NCBI GenBank assembly: GCA_025457915.1
Contig: JALOTL010000008.1
Location: 62,001 to 126,000, forward strand
Source of the DNA: Spirochaetota bacterium
GTDB lineage: Bacteria; Spirochaetota; UBA4802; UBA5550
Reading direction: 5' to 3'
DNA: 64,000 nucleotides
The notes beneath the pieces were generated by a model. That model worked only from the letters and a program-made list of their open reading frames with translations, was not told the DNA's origin and did not search any database. The stretch's first letter is position 1. Each line of letters opens with the position of its first letter. The position numbers and the translations under genes were made by a program. Positions 18,414-26,516 of this stretch are shown piece after piece.

Positions 18414-20303
18414 TCAGCGCCGTTTTTTTCCGCCCGTTAAAGCGGATGCGATCCTTTCCGTTATGGATTCCTCGTCTATCCCGTGGATCCTGAAAAGCAT
18501 TGAATTGTCGCCGTGCTGGATGAACCTGTCGGGGAACCCTCCGAGGAAAAGCAGTCCCGGACGGAGCTCGGGACTGATCAGGGATGCGATCTGCTCGCCG
18601 ATCCCGCCGGTAACCGTCCCGTTTTCAAGGGTGATGAAGTTCCCGCACCTGCGGATGACCTTTTCAATGCCGTGGATGTCCATGGGTTTCAGCGTCATTA
18701 GATTGACGACGGCGGCGCTTATTTTTTTTCTCTTGAGAATTGACGCGGCGTTGAGCGCCGTCTGGACCATGTCGCCGGCGGCGAGTATCGCCACATCCGT
18801 CCCGCTCTTCATAACCTTTATCATGCCGGGTACGAAATGATTTTTTTCCTCGACGCTGAATCCCTCTATGCCGACCCTGCCCCGCGGGTATCTTATGGCG
18901 ATCGGCCCGGAATCATGCCCGGCTGCGTAATATATCATGTCCCTGAGCTCGCTTCCGTTCATCGGCGCCAGTATCGTGAAATTCGGTATCGATTTTATTA
19001 TGCTGATGTCGAACAGGCCGTGATGAGTCTCGCCGTCGTCCCCGACTATCCCCGACCTGTCGATCAGAAGCCTGACTGGAAGGTTCATCAGCGCAACGTC
19101 ATGTATCAGCTGGTCCACCGCCCTCTGCAAAAAGGTGGAGTATATCGACACGAATGGCTTCATCCCGGAAGAGGCGAGCGCGGCCGCGAAGGTGATGCTG
19201 TGCTGCTCGGCTATGCCGACGTCGAAAAACCTGCCGGAGATCCTCTTCTCGAACTCGTAAAGCCCGGTTCCGAGCTTCATCGCCGCGGTGATGGCGACGA
19301 TCCGTTTGTCGCTCTTCGCGATATGCGCGAGCGTCTTTCCGGCGATTTCGGAGTAGGAGGCAAGATTGCTGTTCCCCTTGGGGATGCCCGTCGACCTGTC
19401 GAACGGCCCGATTCCGTGAAACTTGGCCGGGTTCAATTCAGCGGGAAGGTACCCCTTCCCCTTCTTCGTTATGACGTGGATGAGCCTGGGTCCGGAATTT
19501 ATTTCCTTTACGTTTTTAAGAAGATCGATCAGGGAGCCCAGGTTGTGGCCGTCCACCGGTCCGAAATACCTTATCCCCATATCCTCGAAAAGCTGTCCGG
19601 GGATAATCATTCCCTTGAAGCTCTCAAAAAATCTGGTCAGGAATAAAAAAATGGATTCTCCGAACCTGGGGATCCTCTTCACGAATTCCATCGAGCTGCT
19701 TCTGAACCTGTTGTAAAGGGTGCCGGAAATCATCCTTGTGAGGTATTCCGAAAGGGCCCCGACGTTTTTCGATATGGAATGCTCGTTGTCGTTTAAAATT
19801 ATTATGAGGTCCTTTTTTAGATGGCCGATATGATTCAGCGCCTCGAAGGCCATCCCGCCGGTAAGGGAACCGTCGCCAATGATCGCAACGACCCTGTTCT
19901 TTTTTTTAGCGAAGTCCCTTCCAACCGCGCTGCCCAGCGCGAGCGACAGACTGGTGCTGCTGTGACCGACACAGAAAGTATCGAACCGGGATTCGTTTGT
20001 TTTCGGAAAACCGCTTATGCCGCCGTACTTCCTTATGTTCTTGAATTCGCTCCGCCTGCCTGTCAGGATTTTATGGGCGTAGCACTGGTGACCCACGTCC
20101 CAGATCAGCCTGTCTTCAGGCGTATTGAAGACGTAATGGAGCGCGACGGTAAGCTCCACGACCCCGAGCGAAGAAGCCAGGTGCCCGCCGTTTTTCGCGA
20201 TAACATCAATTATGAGGTCCCTGACCTCTGACGACAGGATCTCAAGCTCTTTAATCCCGAGCCGCTTGAGGTCCTTCATGGTGTTGATTTTTTCGAGGTA
20301 CAC
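18414..20303 (-). CDS. dxs: 1-deoxy-D-xylulose-5-phosphate synthase
   Basis: DXS condenses pyruvate and glyceraldehyde 3-phosphate, the first step of the MEP isoprenoid pathway, and feeds vitamin B6 synthesis through PdxJ. The 629 aa protein has the thiamine diphosphate motif (GDGSLTGGMAFEALNHIG), the FCVGHSSTSLSLALG block, and the DRSGIVGDDGETHHGLFD loop of the transketolase pyrimidine domain. The frame opens with GTG at 20303; an ATG at 20279 is an alternative. Only 1 nt separates it from the upstream ymdB gene, so the two are likely coupled. Confidence 0.96.
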   Translation of the reverse strand: MYLEKINTMKDLKRLGIKELEILSSEVRDLIIDVIAKNGGHLASSLGVVELTVALHYVFNTPEDRLIWDVGHQCYAHKILTGRRSEFKNIRKYGGISGFPKTNESRFDTFCVGHSSTSLSLALGSAVGRDFAKKKNRVVAIIGDGSLTGGMAFEALNHIGHLKKDLIIILNDNEHSISKNVGALSEYLTRMISGTLYNRFRSSSMEFVKRIPRFGESIFLFLTRFFESFKGMIIPGQLFEDMGIRYFGPVDGHNLGSLIDLLKNVKEINSGPRLIHVITKKGKGYLPAELNPAKFHGIGPFDRSTGIPKGNSNLASYSEIAGKTLAHIAKSDKRIVAITAAMKLGTGLYEFEKRISGRFFDVGIAEQHSITFAAALASSGMKPFVSIYSTFLQRAVDQLIHDVALMNLPVRLLIDRSGIVGDDGETHHGLFDISIIKSIPNFTILAPMNGSELRDMIYYAAGHDSGPIAIRYPRGRVGIEGFSVEEKNHFVPGMIKVMKSGTDVAILAAGDMVQTALNAASILKRKKISAAVVNLMTLKPMDIHGIEKVIRRCGNFITLENGTVTGGIGEQIASLISPELRPGLLFLGGFPDRFIQHGDNSMLFRIHGIDEESITERIASALTGGKKRR

Positions 20304-20304
20304 T

Positions 20305-21084
20305 TCAAGTCGCCATTCTTACTATCTGTTCGGTTATGCCTTTTTTATTAACCGTAAACATTACTCCGTTTATCTTCGGGTTGCCCATGGCAGGCTCGTA
20401 TCTGACCCTGATCTGGTTAATAAACCTGTTGATGGATACATTCTTGTCCATTCCTATGACGGAATCGAAAGCACCCGTCATGCCTATGTCGGTTATATAG
20501 CCCGTCCCCCCGGGGAGTATCTCCTCATCGGCCGTCTGAACGTGGGTGTGAGTTCCGAACATCACCGAGGCCCTGCCGTCGACGTACCATCCGAACGCCC
20601 TTTTCTCCGAAGTGGTCTCGGCGTGAAAATCGACGACGATTATGTCGGACTCATCCTTGATCTTTTCATATATCTGGTCGAATTTTCTGAACGGGCAGTC
20701 GATCGGTTCCATGTTGGTCCTGCCCTGCAGATTGATCACGCATATGGAGATCCCGGTTTTACCGGAGATGCAATAACCCTTTCCCTTCACCCCCTCGGGA
20801 TAATTGGCCGGCCTCAAAAGGGATGGCTCGGAATCTATTATGCTGAAGATGTCCTTGTTGTCCCAGATATGGTTGCCGCTGGTGATGACGTTGACCCCGG
20901 CCCTTAGCAGCTCCTGGGTTATCTCCGGCGTAATGGAAAAACCGCCGGCGGAATTTTCACCGTTCGCTATGACAAAATCTATCCTGTGCTGGTCCAGTAT
21001 GCCCTGCAGCCTGCTGAGCAGGACCTCCCTTCCAGCCCTTCCGACGATGTCGCCGATCGCAAGGATTTTTAAAGAATTTTTCAT
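20305..21084 (-). CDS. ymdB: YmdB-family metallophosphoesterase
   Basis: This is a dinuclear-metal phosphoesterase of the TIGR00282/YmdB family. Members hydrolyse 2',3'-cyclic nucleotides, and in Bacillus they influence RNA levels and biofilm. Motifs seen: LAIGDIVGRAGR, IANGENSAGG, TSGNHIWDNK, VDFHAETTSEKRA and MFGTHTHVQTAD. The frame extends upstream to a GTG at 21153, but that extension reads through a GC-rich hairpin and lacks similarity to the family, so the ATG at 21084 is chosen. Its position directly after rny (RNase Y) is the conserved rny-ymdB pairing. Confidence 0.93.
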   Translation of the reverse strand: MKNSLKILAIGDIVGRAGREVLLSRLQGILDQHRIDFVIANGENSAGGFSITPEITQELLRAGVNVITSGNHIWDNKDIFSIIDSEPSLLRPANYPEGVKGKGYCISGKTGISICVINLQGRTNMEPIDCPFRKFDQIYEKIKDESDIIVVDFHAETTSEKRAFGWYVDGRASVMFGTHTHVQTADEEILPGGTGYITDIGMTGAFDSVIGMDKNVSINRFINQIRVRYEPAMGNPKINGVMFTVNKKGITEQIVRMAT

Positions 21085-21111
21085 TAAAGGTATATTTTTC
21101 CCGAAAATGCC

Positions 21112-21137
21112 TTCACCCCCGCACGCGCGGGGGTGAA
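21112..21137 (-). other. GC-rich hairpin between rny and ymdB
   Basis: Arms TTCACCCCCGC (21112-21122) and GCGGGGGTGAA (21127-21137) with a 4 nt loop form an 11 bp perfect stem, 22 nt past the rny stop. On the minus strand it is not followed by a proper T-run, so it is more likely an RNA-stabilising or processing hairpin, or a leaky terminator, than a strong intrinsic terminator. Confidence 0.5.
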
Positions 21138-21159
21138 AAACACGGCTGATCACAGCGCG

Positions 21160-22692
21160 TTATTTTGCGTATTCTATTATTCTCGTTTCCCGTATGACAG
21201 TAACCTTTACGATGCCGGGGTATTTAAGCTCGGACTCGATCTTCTTCGCTATCTCCCTCGCCATGCCCTCGGCCTTTTCATCGCTGACAACCGAGTTGTC
21301 GACGATGACCCTGAGCTCCCTGCCGGCCTGGATCGCAAAGCACTTTTCAACTCCCTTGAATCCCATCGCGATCTTTTCAAGGTTGTCGAGCCGCTTGAGA
21401 TAGGTGTCGAGGGACTCCTTCCTCGCACCCGGCCTCGATGCGGATATGGCGTCGGACACCTGGACGATTACGGCCTCGAACGTCTCGGCCTGCCTGTCGT
21501 TATGGTGCGCCGCGATTATATTGACGCACTTGTCGCTCTCGCCGAACTTCTTTGCCATCTCGGAGCCGATGATTGCATGGGCGCCCTCGCCCTCCACCAT
21601 GCTCCCTTTTCCGATATCGTGCAGCAGGCCCGCCCTTTTAGCGAGCTGGACGTCGAGATTGAGCTCCCCGGCAATGATGCCGGAGAAATTGGCGACCTCG
21701 ATGCTGTGCGCCAGCATGTTCTGTCCGTAGCTCGTCCTGTACTTGAGCTTTCCTATGTGGTACAGCGCGTCCTTGCTGAGCCCCGGTATACCGAGCTCAT
21801 AGGCGGCCTTTTCGCCTTCCTCGAGCATGGCCTCCTCGATCTCCTGGGTCACCTTTTCGACGACCTCCTCTATCCTGGCGGGATGTATCCTCCCGTTCTG
21901 GATGAGTCTTTCAAGGGAAATCCTCGCTATCTCCCTCCTGACGGGATCGAACCCGGATATGACGACCACCTCTGGCGTGTCGTCGATGATCATGTCGACG
22001 CCGGTCAGATTTTCAAGGGTGCGAATGTTTCTTCCCTCGCGTCCTATGATCCTGCCCTTCATCTCGTCGGAAGGCAGCGATACGGTGGTGATGGTGCTGT
22101 CAGACGTATAGTCCGATGCGTTCCTCTGGATGGCGGTGATGATTATCTCTTTCGCCTTTTTCTCCGCGGTCCTCTTCGCCTCTTCCTCGATCTTGTTTAT
22201 CAGCCTGGTCGCCTCGAACCTCGTTTCGTTCTCCATGTTTTTCAGAAGAACCGCCTTGGCCTCGTCGGACGTCATGCCTGAAATTTTTTCGAGTTCCTGC
22301 CTGTGTCTTTCAAATTCCTTCTTTAGTTCGCTTTCCTTTTCCTTGATTTCCAGCTCTTCAATCTGAATCGTCTTTTCCTGCTTCTCGATCTGTTCCTGTC
22401 TCTTATCCAGGGCCTCCTCCTTCTGGAGAAACCTTTTCTCAATGTTCTGCAGCTCCATCCTTCTTTCCCTCATCTCCTTTTCGAAGACGTTTTTTTCCTT
22501 TAAGAGCTGATCCTTGGTTTCCAGCAGGAGTTCCTTTCTTTTATTTTCAGCCTCCTTCAGTGCGTCCTGAATGATCCTGTGGGACTTGGCCTCTGCGGAA
22601 TTCAATTTCACTTTTCCGAGATAGGCCCTAATTCCATATCCGATTGTTATGGCCACTGGGAGAGCGGCAATTAAAATTATGATCTCAGCCAT
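21160..22692 (-). CDS. rny: Ribonuclease Y
   Basis: RNase Y is the membrane-bound endoribonuclease that starts mRNA decay in many bacteria lacking RNase E. The 510 aa protein has an N-terminal transmembrane helix (IIILIAALPVAITIGYGI), then a long charged coiled coil (residues about 30-200), a KH domain (GRIIGREGRNIRTLENLTG) and an HD domain (LLHDIGKG, with the downstream AAHHND). The length is typical. GGGAGG stands 8 nt before the start. The gene is followed by ymdB, as in many genomes. Confidence 0.97.
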   Translation of the reverse strand: MAEIIILIAALPVAITIGYGIRAYLGKVKLNSAEAKSHRIIQDALKEAENKRKELLLETKDQLLKEKNVFEKEMRERRMELQNIEKRFLQKEEALDKRQEQIEKQEKTIQIEELEIKEKESELKKEFERHRQELEKISGMTSDEAKAVLLKNMENETRFEATRLINKIEEEAKRTAEKKAKEIIITAIQRNASDYTSDSTITTVSLPSDEMKGRIIGREGRNIRTLENLTGVDMIIDDTPEVVVISGFDPVRREIARISLERLIQNGRIHPARIEEVVEKVTQEIEEAMLEEGEKAAYELGIPGLSKDALYHIGKLKYRTSYGQNMLAHSIEVANFSGIIAGELNLDVQLAKRAGLLHDIGKGSMVEGEGAHAIIGSEMAKKFGESDKCVNIIAAHHNDRQAETFEAVIVQVSDAISASRPGARKESLDTYLKRLDNLEKIAMGFKGVEKCFAIQAGRELRVIVDNSVVSDEKAEGMAREIAKKIESELKYPGIVKVTVIRETRIIEYAK

Positions 22693-22827
22693 TTCCTACC
22701 TCCCAATCCCCGTTTTGACCGCGGGCAGACGTTCATGAACGAAACGCATCACCCACGGAACCCGGGTTAATATTTTTCAGTCATGGACGAAGGTCCCGGC
22801 AAATCGGGGACGCGCCTTATCCAACGA

Positions 22828-23307
22828 CTATTTTGAATACTTTTGTCGGATTTTTTCTTCTACGAATCGGGGGACCAGGGATGAAACATCTCCCTGATAG
22901 CTGGCAATTTCTCTGGCGATATTTGATGATATGAAAAGGTTTTCGCCCCTCGTCATCAAAAATATACTCTCAATTTCCGGTGCCAATTTGCTGTTTATGG
23001 TAGCTATCGAGAATTCGTATTCAAAGTCTGCCAGCGACCTGAGGCCTCTTATTATCAAGTTAACCCCGTTTTTTTTACAGAAATCAACCAGCAAACCTTC
23101 AAATGACGACGACTCTATGCCGCCTATATCCTTGCAACAGTTATTGATAATCTCCAGTCTTTCTTCAACCGTGAATAGTGGTTTTTTTGAACTATTAATT
23201 GCTACAGCTATTATAAGTTTATCGCAAATCTCCCTTGATCTTTTAATAATGTCGATATGACCTTTAGTTAAAGGATCAAAGGATCCCGGATAAATTCCAA
23301 TTCGCAT
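22828..23307 (-). CDS. coaD: Phosphopantetheine adenylyltransferase
   Basis: CoaD makes dephospho-CoA, the fourth step from pantothenate. The 159 aa protein shows the nucleotidyltransferase core at the very N-terminus (MRIGIYPGSFDPLTKGHIDI), the RGLRSLADFEYEF block and a C-terminal ISSNIAREIASYQGDVSSLVP. GGAG lies 4 nt before the ATG. A consensus promoter sits just upstream (23332-23360), so it is probably the first gene of its transcript. Confidence 0.97.
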   Translation of the reverse strand: MRIGIYPGSFDPLTKGHIDIIKRSREICDKLIIAVAINSSKKPLFTVEERLEIINNCCKDIGGIESSSFEGLLVDFCKKNGVNLIIRGLRSLADFEYEFSIATINSKLAPEIESIFLMTRGENLFISSNIAREIASYQGDVSSLVPRFVEEKIRQKYSK

Positions 23308-23331
23308 AAAACTCCGACAAACTCTTACACA

Positions 23332-23360
23332 AAATTAAGTTTTTTTATAATTTATGTCAA
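23332..23360 (-). promoter_or_regulatory. Promoter for coaD
   Basis: On the minus strand TTGACA (complement of 23355-23360) is followed after 17 nt by TAATTT (complement of 23332-23337). The expected start is about 15 nt before the coaD ribosome-binding site. Consensus -35, fair -10. Confidence 0.55.
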
Positions 23361-23509
23361 GAAATATTATCAGGGAACCTCTATTATTTGGATTTAAGAA
23401 ATTCCCCGTACGGGAAACTCATGTAAAATCCTGGGCCGGATATTAAAAAACCGGCGGATACTGGTTTTACAGGCGCCCGTTATGCTTTGTTGATTCTGTG
23501 CGGGACCCG

Positions 23510-23980
23510 TCAGCTTCTTAAAAAAGTCACCGAGCCCGCATACCTCCTTTTCCAGTATTTGTTATTGATGTCTGCATACGATACTTTTTTCCCGCTCCTA
23601 GGGGAATGTATGAATTTCGTGCCGCCCAGGTAAATGCCGACATGGGACAGGCTCTTCCCGGTTGTATTGAAAAAAATAAGGTCTCCAGGTTTGGCCTGTC
23701 TTATGGATATCTTTTTTCCGGCATAAAACTGCTTATGTGAAGTTCTTGGAAGATCGATACCGTTCTTATTATAAACGTACCAGACATATCCCGAGCAGTC
23801 AAATCCCGCGGGACTAACTCCCCCCTTTTTATATTTGACGCCGATATATCTTTTAGCGGTAACCACGATGCTTTTTCTCGAGCCGCCTGAAGAAAACCAG
23901 CCGTCCCTTCGCAGTCCGGGTACGCATGAAACGAAAATCACCAGGACAGATAAAACGGCCGGAATAATCTTTTTATTCAT
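23510..23980 (-). CDS. NlpC/P60 cell-wall peptidase, lipoprotein
   Basis: This 156 aa protein probably cuts the peptide stems of peptidoglycan. A signal sequence ends in IFVSCVPG, which puts the lipidation site at Cys19. The NlpC/P60 domain has the catalytic Cys in PAGFDCSGYVWYVY, the His in LSHVGIYLG and a third polar residue in FIHSPRSGKK. The ORF continues upstream to 24016, but AAGGA stands 5 nt before the ATG at 23980 and the signal peptide begins there. It is a compact single-domain enzyme with no SH3 or LysM part. Confidence 0.9.
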   Translation of the reverse strand: MNKKIIPAVLSVLVIFVSCVPGLRRDGWFSSGGSRKSIVVTAKRYIGVKYKKGGVSPAGFDCSGYVWYVYNKNGIDLPRTSHKQFYAGKKISIRQAKPGDLIFFNTTGKSLSHVGIYLGGTKFIHSPRSGKKVSYADINNKYWKRRYAGSVTFLRS

Positions 23981-24385
23981 ACATTCCTTGCAACCAGGAT
24001 TGTCCGGCACCGGCATTCTTCATGCCTTTAATTTCGGGCCGGCAAAGACCTGCCGATGCGGCTAAAACGTGGCCGATCATTTTTTCCCGTAAAACCACGG
24101 ACCATGCATCAAACAAGTCCCCGATTAATATATCGGGCAAAGCTTATGCATAATTTAAAGAAAGCATCAAATACTAACAAAATATTAAAATTGTATAAAA
24201 AATAATCTGCGGTTGGATTATTTAAATATCCTCTTCGGCCGAAACGGGTCCGGATTAGTCACGGTGATTTCATTTAGCTTGACACTTGAAAATCGTACAA
24301 ATTTTATGCATTATATAAAGAACAGATTTTCCGGATCAGGGTAAAGGTCTCCGGCCGGACAGAATTACAAAAAAAAGGGGTTCAC
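23981..24385. other. Divergent intergenic region
   Basis: About 400 bp between the NlpC/P60 lipoprotein (leftward) and the Fe-S protein (rightward). No gene is credible here. A plus-strand promoter candidate lies at 24279-24307 (entered separately). The middle, about 24120-24240, is AT-rich and unstructured by eye. Confidence 0.55.
24279..24307 (+). promoter_or_regulatory. Candidate promoter for the Fe-S protein gene
   Basis: TTGACA at 24279-24284, a 17 nt spacer and TTTTAT at 24302-24307 (four of six matches to TATAAT). The start codon follows 79 nt later. Confidence 0.4.
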
Positions 24386-25450
24386 ATGGATAAGGACATA
24401 TATGAAAAACTGAGGGAAAGCATAGATAAATACTCGGTGGGCTTCAACGCCACTAAATCCGGCATCGAGATGAAAATATTGAAGAAAGTTTTCACCCCGG
24501 ATGAAGCGCACGTATATATAAACCTGACCCAGAAGCTCGAGACAGCCGCCGTCATCGCCGGACGCGCCGGCAGGGATGCAAACGAAACAGCCGCCCTTCT
24601 CGAATCGATGAGCGACAAGGGCGTCACGTTCCCCATTAAAAAAAATGATAAAAAATATTACGCGGCGGCGCCCTTCATGCACGGCTTTTTTGAGAACCAG
24701 GCCGTAAGCGGCATGGACAGGGAGCTGGCGGAAATGTACGAGGAGTACATCAGGGACGGCTTTTTCCCGAAAGCAGCGGGACTCAGGGCCGTTCCGATAA
24801 ACATCTCCGTAAACAATAGCGGGCTCGTCCTTCCGTACGACGACATAAAGGACATCATCAATTCAAAAACAAGGATAGGCGTGATGAAGTGCGCCTGCGC
24901 AGCAAAAAAACAGAAGCTTGAAACGGGATGCAAAAAGCCCGACGAGGTCTGCATCGCGTTCGATTTTTACGCGGAATACGGCATAGAGGGATACGGCGCG
25001 GGAAGATGGATAACCAGGGAGGAGGCGCTGAAGATACTCGAGGAGACGGAAAAGGCCGGGCTTGTCCACCAGGTAGGGGGCAGCTCCGGCAATATTGAAT
25101 GCATCTGCAACTGCTGCCCCGACTGCTGCGTGGGACTGGCGATCTACAAAAAGTTTCCGCAACCGGCAAAGGTCGCCGGGTCCAATTACTTCGCCTCCGT
25201 GAAATCCGGGGAATGCACCGGGTGCGAAAACTGCATCGGGCGCTGTCCGATGGAGGCCATAACGGCATCGGACGGACCGATATCGATCAACCCTGACCGC
25301 TGCATCGGCTGCGGACTCTGCGCCGGGGAATGCCCGGTGGAGGCAATCACCCTTCACAGGAAGCCGGAAAACGAAATCAGGGGCCCGATGCCGCCCGAGA
25401 GATATAAATTCATGAGGTCTTCGCTCGATTTCCAGAAGGACATCGAATAG
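24386..25450 (+). CDS. Multi-cluster Fe-S protein with winged-helix-like N-terminus
   Basis: This is a 354 aa cytosolic protein. Residues about 25-110 look like a winged-helix fold (VYINLTQKLETAAVIAGRAGRDANETAALLESM is written here only as its two ends: VYINLTQKLETA and ALLESM). A cysteine-rich middle part has CACAAKK, GCKKPDEVC and CICNCCPDCC. The C-terminus carries two 4Fe-4S motifs, CTGCENCIGRCP and CIGCGLCAGECP. Proteins of this layout occur in anaerobes as electron carriers or redox sensors of unknown partner. AAGGGG lies 5 nt before the start. Whether it binds DNA or just docks a redox partner is open. Confidence 0.75.
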   Translation: MDKDIYEKLRESIDKYSVGFNATKSGIEMKILKKVFTPDEAHVYINLTQKLETAAVIAGRAGRDANETAALLESMSDKGVTFPIKKNDKKYYAAAPFMHGFFENQAVSGMDRELAEMYEEYIRDGFFPKAAGLRAVPINISVNNSGLVLPYDDIKDIINSKTRIGVMKCACAAKKQKLETGCKKPDEVCIAFDFYAEYGIEGYGAGRWITREEALKILEETEKAGLVHQVGGSSGNIECICNCCPDCCVGLAIYKKFPQPAKVAGSNYFASVKSGECTGCENCIGRCPMEAITASDGPISINPDRCIGCGLCAGECPVEAITLHRKPENEIRGPMPPERYKFMRSSLDFQKDIE

Positions 25451-25463
25451 ATACCCGCCTGCG

Positions 25464-25487
25464 CCCCCGGAAGAATTCTTCCGGGGG
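25464..25487. other. Perfect 24-bp palindrome after the Fe-S gene
   Basis: The 12-base arm CCCCCGGAAGAA is followed at once by its exact complement, ending at 25487, 13 nt after the stop of the Fe-S gene. There is no T-run, so it is either an RNA-end hairpin or a protein-binding palindrome. Confidence 0.55.
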
Positions 25488-25598
25488 AATGGTACCGCAA
25501 ACGTCCGCTCGTCAATGCCCCGGATTGTAAAAAAAGTGCTTGAGATTTTCTCCTGCTCCGACATGATATAATAATCAAAAACAGGAGGTCGACACCGG

Positions 25599-26183
25599 AT
25601 GGCCGACAGTAAAATCGCTTCCAATCTCGATAAAAAACTCATGGAAGACGGGATAATAGATCCCGCATACATGGGCGATTACAAAAAGGTCCACAGTCTG
25701 CTCAATAAGCACCTGAGACAGACCGGGAGGATGCTCGACGAGGAAAATTTCAAAAAGGGCGAAGAAAAGCTGAGGAGCTGGCTGTCGGTCCTCCAGAAAA
25801 AAGGCGCAACCCAGGAAAAATTATCCAGCTACCTGCGCTGCGGCCTGGCCCACCTATCTTTCGATTTTATCGAATCGACATACAAATACATTTCTCCGGA
25901 CGATCTTATCACCAGGGCTTACCAGTCATTTAAAAAAAGAGGGTTCCATAAAACTTTCTTCAGGGTATCCGCCGCGGCGAACAAAAAGCCTCCGAAGAAA
26001 AAAACAGCGGCCGGGTCATCCATGAAAAAGAAAAAAACACCTGCTAAAAAGACGCAAAAAACCAAACCTTCCCCCAAAAAAACCGCCGGGAAGACCAGAG
26101 CAGCCGGTGGAAAAAAGAAAAAAGCATCATCCCGCGGGAAAAAAACAAAAAAGGGGATCCTGGCAAGGATATTCGGAAGGTAA
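25599..26183 (+). CDS. Unknown protein with histone-H1-like basic tail
   Basis: This 194 aa protein has two halves. Residues 1-125 form a mostly helical, ordinary domain without a motif I recognise (MADSKIASNLDKKLMEDGI, then LRSWLSVLQKKGATQEKL). Residues from about 128 on are an extremely basic Lys/Ala/Pro/Thr tail (KKTPAKKTQKTKPSPKKTAG) that ends in the hydrophobic patch GILARIFGR. Such tails occur in bacterial H1-like nucleoid proteins and suggest binding to DNA, RNA or another polyanion; this is inference. AGGAGG precedes the start by 10 nt. It lies 36 nt before the small cysteine-rich gene. Confidence 0.65.
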   Translation: MADSKIASNLDKKLMEDGIIDPAYMGDYKKVHSLLNKHLRQTGRMLDEENFKKGEEKLRSWLSVLQKKGATQEKLSSYLRCGLAHLSFDFIESTYKYISPDDLITRAYQSFKKRGFHKTFFRVSAAANKKPPKKKTAAGSSMKKKKTPAKKTQKTKPSPKKTAGKTRAAGGKKKKASSRGKKTKKGILARIFGR

Positions 26184-26219
26184 CGGTCTCTGGGCCCGGT
26201 TAAAAAAAAGGGGGGACGG

Positions 26220-26495
26220 ATGAATAAATTCATTTTTATGACATGCCTGACCGTGCTGATAATAACGAACATCGCGATCTCTGCGGACGAAGGGGATTGC
26301 AACGCATCCTGCGCGGAGGAGCATACCCAGTGCTACAACAGGTGCATGGTTATGGCCGCGGACAACACGGCCTGCATTCAATTCTGCGAAAGACAGCTGA
26401 ACGAATGCAATCTGAGGTGCGACGTCCCGACGAACGACAGAAAAATTGAAGACCCCGAACCGGAAAGAAAACCGATCCTCGAGGAATATCCCTGA
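26220..26495 (+). CDS. Small secreted protein with four CX3C pairs
   Basis: This 91 aa protein has a signal peptide (MNKFIFMTCLTVLIITNIAISA) and a short mature part. Its eight cysteines are spaced C-3-C-6-C-3-C-9-C-3-C-6-C-3-C (residues 27, 31, 38, 42, 52, 56, 63, 67). This equals two copies of a helical hairpin pattern. A Pro/Glu-rich tail follows. The spacing recalls the twin CX3C fold of small Tim chaperones and CHCH proteins, here doubled; sequence homology is not implied. In an exported protein the pairs would probably form disulfides, or else bind metal. GGGGGGACGG directly precedes the start. Confidence 0.75.
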   Translation: MNKFIFMTCLTVLIITNIAISADEGDCNASCAEEHTQCYNRCMVMAADNTACIQFCERQLNECNLRCDVPTNDRKIEDPEPERKPILEEYP

Positions 26496-26516
26496 TACGT
26501 CATTCCGCCCGGGGTT

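Noticed and set aside
21133-22281. 382-codon plus-strand frame
   Set aside because: Antisense to rny; low-complexity hydrophobic and Asp/Gly-rich translation without family features.
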